55,631 nucleotides of DNA, from positions 1-55,631 of the forward strand of contig JAISJG010000015.1 in the NCBI GenBank assembly GCA_031261625.1, in the 5' to 3' direction. How positions within the stretch are numbered: the first letter of the stretch is position 1; the number at the start of each line of letters is the position of its first letter. The DNA is from Candidatus Methanoplasma sp. Lineage in GTDB: Archaea; Thermoplasmatota; Thermoplasmata; Methanomassiliicoccales; Methanomethylophilaceae. A model generated the notes under the pieces. The model made no database searches. It was not told the origin of the DNA and was given only the letters and a program-made list of their open reading frames with translations. The translations under genes were made by a program, and so were the position numbers. Positions 53,801-55,631 of this stretch are shown here, in pieces.

Positions 53801-55631
53801 GGCGACGGAGAGGTCAATATCACCATAGACGGAACAACGTTCACCTACACCAATCCGTTCAAGGTATCCAACGGCAAGTCTGTAACCCTGAATGCAATTG
53901 CAACAGGAACATTGACCAATTCGTTCTCGTTCTGGTCGCAGGACATCAAAGGCAACACCAATCCGGCAAGCCTCGTGATGAATGCCGATAAGACAGTAAC
54001 GGCGAATTTCACCGACGGACTCAACGACCATATCCTCACGCTCGCAACCGCGGGCGGACCGGGACATGTACAGGTCAAGATCGGAACGACCGAGTTCACT
54101 TACAGCGCACCGATAACCGTGTCCAACAATACGGATGTCGAATTAAACGCGATAGGCGACAACTCGAACGTCCTGTCTTACTGGTCCGGAGACCTCACAG
54201 GCAACACGAACCCGACCACGGTAAAGGTCGACAGTGACAAGAGCATCACAGCCAACTTCACAGCGGACGGCACTTACCTGACACTCACGGTTTCGACTGC
54301 GGGCGGAACAGGAAAGGCGGTCGTGAAGATCGGAACGACAACGTTCGACTACACAGACCCAGTACATGTGAATGCAGGGACTTCGGTCACACTGACCGCA
54401 GTTGCAACGGGAACACCCACCAATGCATTCTCATACTGGTCCGGGGACATCAAAGGCACGACCAACCCGTCGGGTATTCTGATAGACACGGACAAGAGCG
54501 TAACAGCTAACTTCACCGACGGTATCAACGACCGTACGCTCACTCTGGCGACAGCCGGAGGAATGGCATCGGATCATGTCGATGTTACTCTCGGAACGAC
54601 GACGTTCACCTACACCGCACCCATAATCCTTTCGAACGGCGTAACAGCCGGTCTGAAGGCAGTGGCAGGTGTCGGAAGCACATTCATCGAGTGGACAGGA
54701 GAGATCACCAACCCCGGAAATGGAGACACCAGGACCGTGATTCTGGATCAGAACAGATCCATAGTCGCTAACTTCACTACTGCGGATACCCACATCTTAA
54801 CCGTGGATACCAGCGGCGGAACGGTTGCCGTGCAGATCGGAACAGGTCCGGTATACAACTATACTTCACCTGTGACCGTACCCAACGGAGCAAAGGTAAC
54901 TCTGACAGCATCCAAAGCTGTGGGTCAGTTCTCATACTGGTCCGGAACAGATGCCAATAATCACAACCCCTGGGTCATAACATCAGTAACCAAGAGTTAC
55001 GACGTGAAGGCCAACTTCACCGACGGTGTCAATGACCACACGGTCACACTCGCAATCGCGGGCGGACCCGGTCATGTGGACGTCACTCTGGGAGGAACAA
55101 CGACCTTCACATACAGTAATCCGATCTTGGTATCCCATAATGATATCGTCGGATTGAACGCCATAGGCGGCTATCCCGGTAACGTACTGTCCTACTGGTC
55201 CGGAGACCTCACAGGCAACACCAACCCGACGACGATCACCGTCAATGCAGACAAGAGCATTGTCGCACACTTCACCCAGACCAGCGGCTACCGCACACTT
55301 ACGGTGGCCACGGCAGGCGGGTCCGGTCATGTGGATGTGAATATCGGAACAACGACCTTCACCTACACCGGCCCGGTGTACGTGGACAACGGAACCACGG
55401 TCACTCTGACCGCAGTCAGGGACGGAACCAATGCGTTCTCCTACTGGTCACAGGATATCAAAGGGAACACCAACCCCTCGGATATCACTGTTTCAGGCGG
55501 AGACAAGAACGTCACAGCGAACTTCACCGACGGTATCAACGACAGGACACTCACTTTGTCTGTAACAGGCGGAGTTGCAAGCGATCGCGTCGATGTCACA
55601 CTCGGAACGACAACTTTCACCTACACCGCAC
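47873..55631 (+). CDS. Giant secreted repeat protein (open at window edge)
   Basis: At least 2586 residues, no stop before the window end. Signal peptide 1-35 (MKAMKRRSYAVAVVSILAVL, then LAAVFSS). One InlB/Flg_new-like repeat (about 65-140, GYAFLGWDTN) is followed by a Gly-rich region (about 340-650) with repeating AAIGGGG and ISGGxIxI units, probably a right-handed beta helix, and a linker (about 650-1010). Then come at least 18 modules of about 84 residues (core FSYWSGDLTGNTNP, ending DKNITANFTDG). From 52.1 kb the modules recur in the fixed order C-D-E-A-B with a period of about 1.27 kb. Probably an extracellular adhesin or stalk. The C-terminal anchor lies outside the window. Confidence 0.88.
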   Translation, partial: MKAMKRRSYAVAVVSILAVLMMLAVPLAAVFSSDTYVSGATTGGTLEYKTNGGAWDVPTGYGYPDPAGILPNDAGDQIEVRFDPIPERQGYAFLGWDTNSAATDPKYKVTNPYALDTPTTPGRFFIIGVDPVVLHAIWKQADVTIQNSNVNGTGVENQNNSNDNGTVVISYSGGAYHLKGTIGLTYNGSPVTDTTDIGNIIRFNGVFANYRQIAIASTAPYGSADQLHIILDTVTLSRPGSSDTNNLKNLIDIRGNSSVEIQAYGETNAQHNASIAAMIRVDQSANFIYSGQGDSRLVMNRSTNYADSPGPAIGSQGNTGETPGQLQFETGLIDITWVNTNDGLRAAVIGGGGRTTNSTNLDGSNGGNITIRGGAIDIKMSSPYMTGTGIGGGGTADGKGGSGGNIWISGGHIRIAQTATSNVMRGTAIGGGSAYNGGTGGDSGNIKISGGDIVIYQTTNGTNIYGAAIGAAGAHNSNSSRSGGQADGAGNSIEISGGSIQIERVHGSGDSVGAFIGGGAGSGDVGTGAKITISGGTILLKGTTTSGEIRGAAIGGGGGSNRSGHYVDIDISGGLIDIRINSSYSSNRLYGAGIGGSGYSNSAGQTATVKITGGTISVERTYGSGNTPSTVQDIGNGGSASSPVTVDGGSISVLSTGGVLPNPKDSQGHPVFKTNVDLGSGTIAMSVFVKKTVFISDEFNVTRYEDFHVSSKNIQSTTGMSVSTTGSGSSRITTITQTMNVSTYQDQLHLYLPAAPTDTPNEISVEVQSDGTVWYFTSNSTAHNQLAVRQETGVQFYRVYYRIGSKLRYEADIVHIKAGEPFDQTLRANNANMGGYVAPALLSYVEMYNGTTMGDLNPEYYTYAANDGEPLVSTFVSPGETSSYGNIEFEANSIYGRLAIIADAVERVDVTYTDNITYHDDPTIPAPRHIERVFGVGYQIKLGYDKTDDPWTQNGNPIATTDKPELTDAVWKSSWYWFVDWDLNGADRDTGYDYTIPTTSPSNVTVTSHWEYKLRVYVDTDAIGGGAGSGKVQYILDPAGTPISPTPAWADVPASGFVPMPLGSNLYLKAVADEGSIFIWWTGDIGGEENPNDDLQNIQDEKYVTAWFNTNAPGDNYTVTLTKSGGDGKVEYEQNSEWQVFPVSPKFLTVPAGTVLKVKATATQTSPVNAFSYWDGDITGTGNPQDLTVNSDKNIAAYFTNGANDHTLTIATAGGDGHVTVSIAGSTPFTYDNPITVSHNTSVSLTAVADGASNAFSVWSVDLTGNTNPATVIVNTDKNITANFTNGTNDHTLTIATAGGAGHVTVNVNSTGSFTYVTPVTVSHNTSVALGAVAGALNAFSYWSGSIASNVNPVSFTVDENKNITANFTDGTNDRILTIAVDGAAGNHVDVTLGGTTTFTYSIPLTVSDGTSVDLEAIAVAGSTFLRWTGDITTDSDTTRTVVMDQNRNITAKFTTGTVYTIDVDKNGGNVKVQINSEPEFDYAGTLIVAAGENVTLTASKAVGQFSYWSGTDANNNNPWTITSVAKNYNVKAIFTDGVDDRILTISIAGGPGHVDVEIGGTIFTYTVGKPLTVSDNTNIGLEAVKDGASNSFSYWSQDIGSSKNPESVLMDADKNITANFTDGVNDRVVTLATAGGPGHVDVTLGGTTTFTYTDPFKVSNGSVVGLNAIGDYIPSNVLSFWSGDLTGNTNPTTVTVNANKNITANFTLNNNYRTLNVTIAGGPGHVDVKIGTTTFTYTGPVHVDNGTVVELTAVATGTTNSFSFWSQDLAGNTNPSGITVSGGDKNVTANFTDGSNDRTLTLAVTGGVVADRIDVTLAGTTFAYSAPLILSNGTSAGLLAVEGGGSTFIEWVGDSAYEGPGLSRTVTVDHNVSLTAVFTTASTYTLTIDVNGGSVMVKIGTSSAHLYTIPETVPNGFTVVITATAPTSGGQFSYWSGTEAGSDNPFTFIMDKTENIKANYTDGLNDRTLTVVTAGGDGEVNITIDGTTFTYTNPFKVSNGKSVTLNAIATGTLTNSFSFWSQDIKGNTNPASLVMNADKTVTANFTDGLNDHILTLATAGGPGHVQVKIGTTEFTYSAPITVSNNTDVELNAIGDNSNVLSYWSGDLTGNTNPTTVKVDSDKSITANFTADGTYLTLTVSTAGGTGKAVVKIGTTTFDYTDPVHVNAGTSVTLTAVATGTPTNAFSYWSGDIKGTTNPSGILIDTDKSVTANFTDGINDRTLTLATAGGMASDHVDVTLGTTTFTYTAPIILSNGVTAGLKAVAGVGSTFIEWTGEITNPGNGDTRTVILDQNRSIVANFTTADTHILTVDTSGGTVAVQIGTGPVYNYTSPVTVPNGAKVTLTASKAVGQFSYWSGTDANNHNPWVITSVTKSYDVKANFTDGVNDHTVTLAIAGGPGHVDVTLGGTTTFTYSNPILVSHNDIVGLNAIGGYPGNVLSYWSGDLTGNTNPTTITVNADKSIVAHFTQTSGYRTLTVATAGGSGHVDVNIGTTTFTYTGPVYVDNGTTVTLTAVRDGTNAFSYWSQDIKGNTNPSDITVSGGDKNVTANFTDGINDRTLTLSVTGGVASDRVDVTLGTTTFTYTA
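52154..55631 (+). repeat. Five-module super-repeat in the giant gene
   Basis: Core Trp codons of module type A: 52916, 54182, 55196. Type B: 53168, 54437, 55445. Type C: 52154, 53426, 54692. Type D: 52397, 53678, 54938. Type E: 52658, 53933. Same-type spacing is 1260-1281 bp. The third round goes from D (54938) straight to A (55196) and so lacks E, giving spacings of 1014 and 1008 bp. Confidence 0.85.

Noticed and set aside
1..55631. CRISPR array, insertion sequence or prophage
   Set aside because: No regularly spaced short repeats with unique spacers, no transposase or integrase, and no phage structural gene was seen.

Overview
The window looks like a chromosomal segment of a methanogen-related archaeon of the Thermoplasmata, most likely Methanomassiliicoccales (Methanomethylophilus-like). 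The support is indirect: a complete A-type ATP synthase operon, archaeal information-processing genes (PriS, DP1, Orc1/Cdc6, TiaS, prefoldin alpha, ribosomal protein L18a/LX, FtsY), many TATA-box promoters lying 22-30 nt before start codons (leaderless mRNAs), frequent GTG/TTG starts, and very large cell-surface proteins built from InlB/Flg_new-type beta repeats at both window edges. No rRNA or tRNA gene was recognised, so the genus is an inference.

Layout, left to right. 1-2983: a repeat-rich surface protein on the minus strand, interrupted by an in-frame TAA. 3881-5200: a solitary trpB2 whose upstream region carries two TGTACA boxes. It diverges from cdc48, which has a long hairpin-rich leader. 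7777-12817: a secreted protein, an operon of a COG1395-type regulator, an unknown protein and a zinc-ribbon CPBP protease, then a convergent TIM-barrel/UPF0201 pair. 13152-14582: DP1, the small subunit of DNA polymerase D. 14857-23451: atpHIKECFABD on the minus strand, ending in a translationally coupled 48-residue membrane protein too short for ordinary ORF calling. 23546-24995: dCMP deaminase and a Sec11-type signal peptidase.

24936-26611 has the hallmarks of a chromosomal replication origin: an orc1/cdc6 gene flanked by two identical, outward-facing ORB elements, an AT-rich tract, and flanking genes transcribed away from it (atp operon leftwards; tiaS, thiolase and M20 peptidase rightwards).

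26670-41236 is largely housekeeping: tiaS, thiolase, M20 peptidase, the L18a-prefoldin-ftsY operon, a radical SAM protein, priS, a TatD-like hydrolase, htpX and a hexulose-phosphate synthase/RraA fusion. Two strongly structured intergenic regions (about 30147-30380 and 34611-34830) look like non-coding RNA genes that I could not assign to a family. A Fic gene at 37875 is separated from its C-terminal winged-helix domain by three perfect 11-bp tandem repeats that set the reading frame, so it may be phase variable.

41258-55631 is accessory: a DUF4143-type ATPase preceded by 66-bp repeats, a zinc-ribbon protein, an AlbA/Schlafen-type regulator with a long charged insertion, a truncated surface-protein C-terminus, AT-rich non-coding DNA, and a giant secreted protein (more than 2586 residues, open at the window edge) whose repeats are organised in a five-module super-repeat of about 1.27 kb. 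An octamer, AGTAATAA/TTATTACT, recurs in clusters in the intergenic DNA and may be a regulator binding site.
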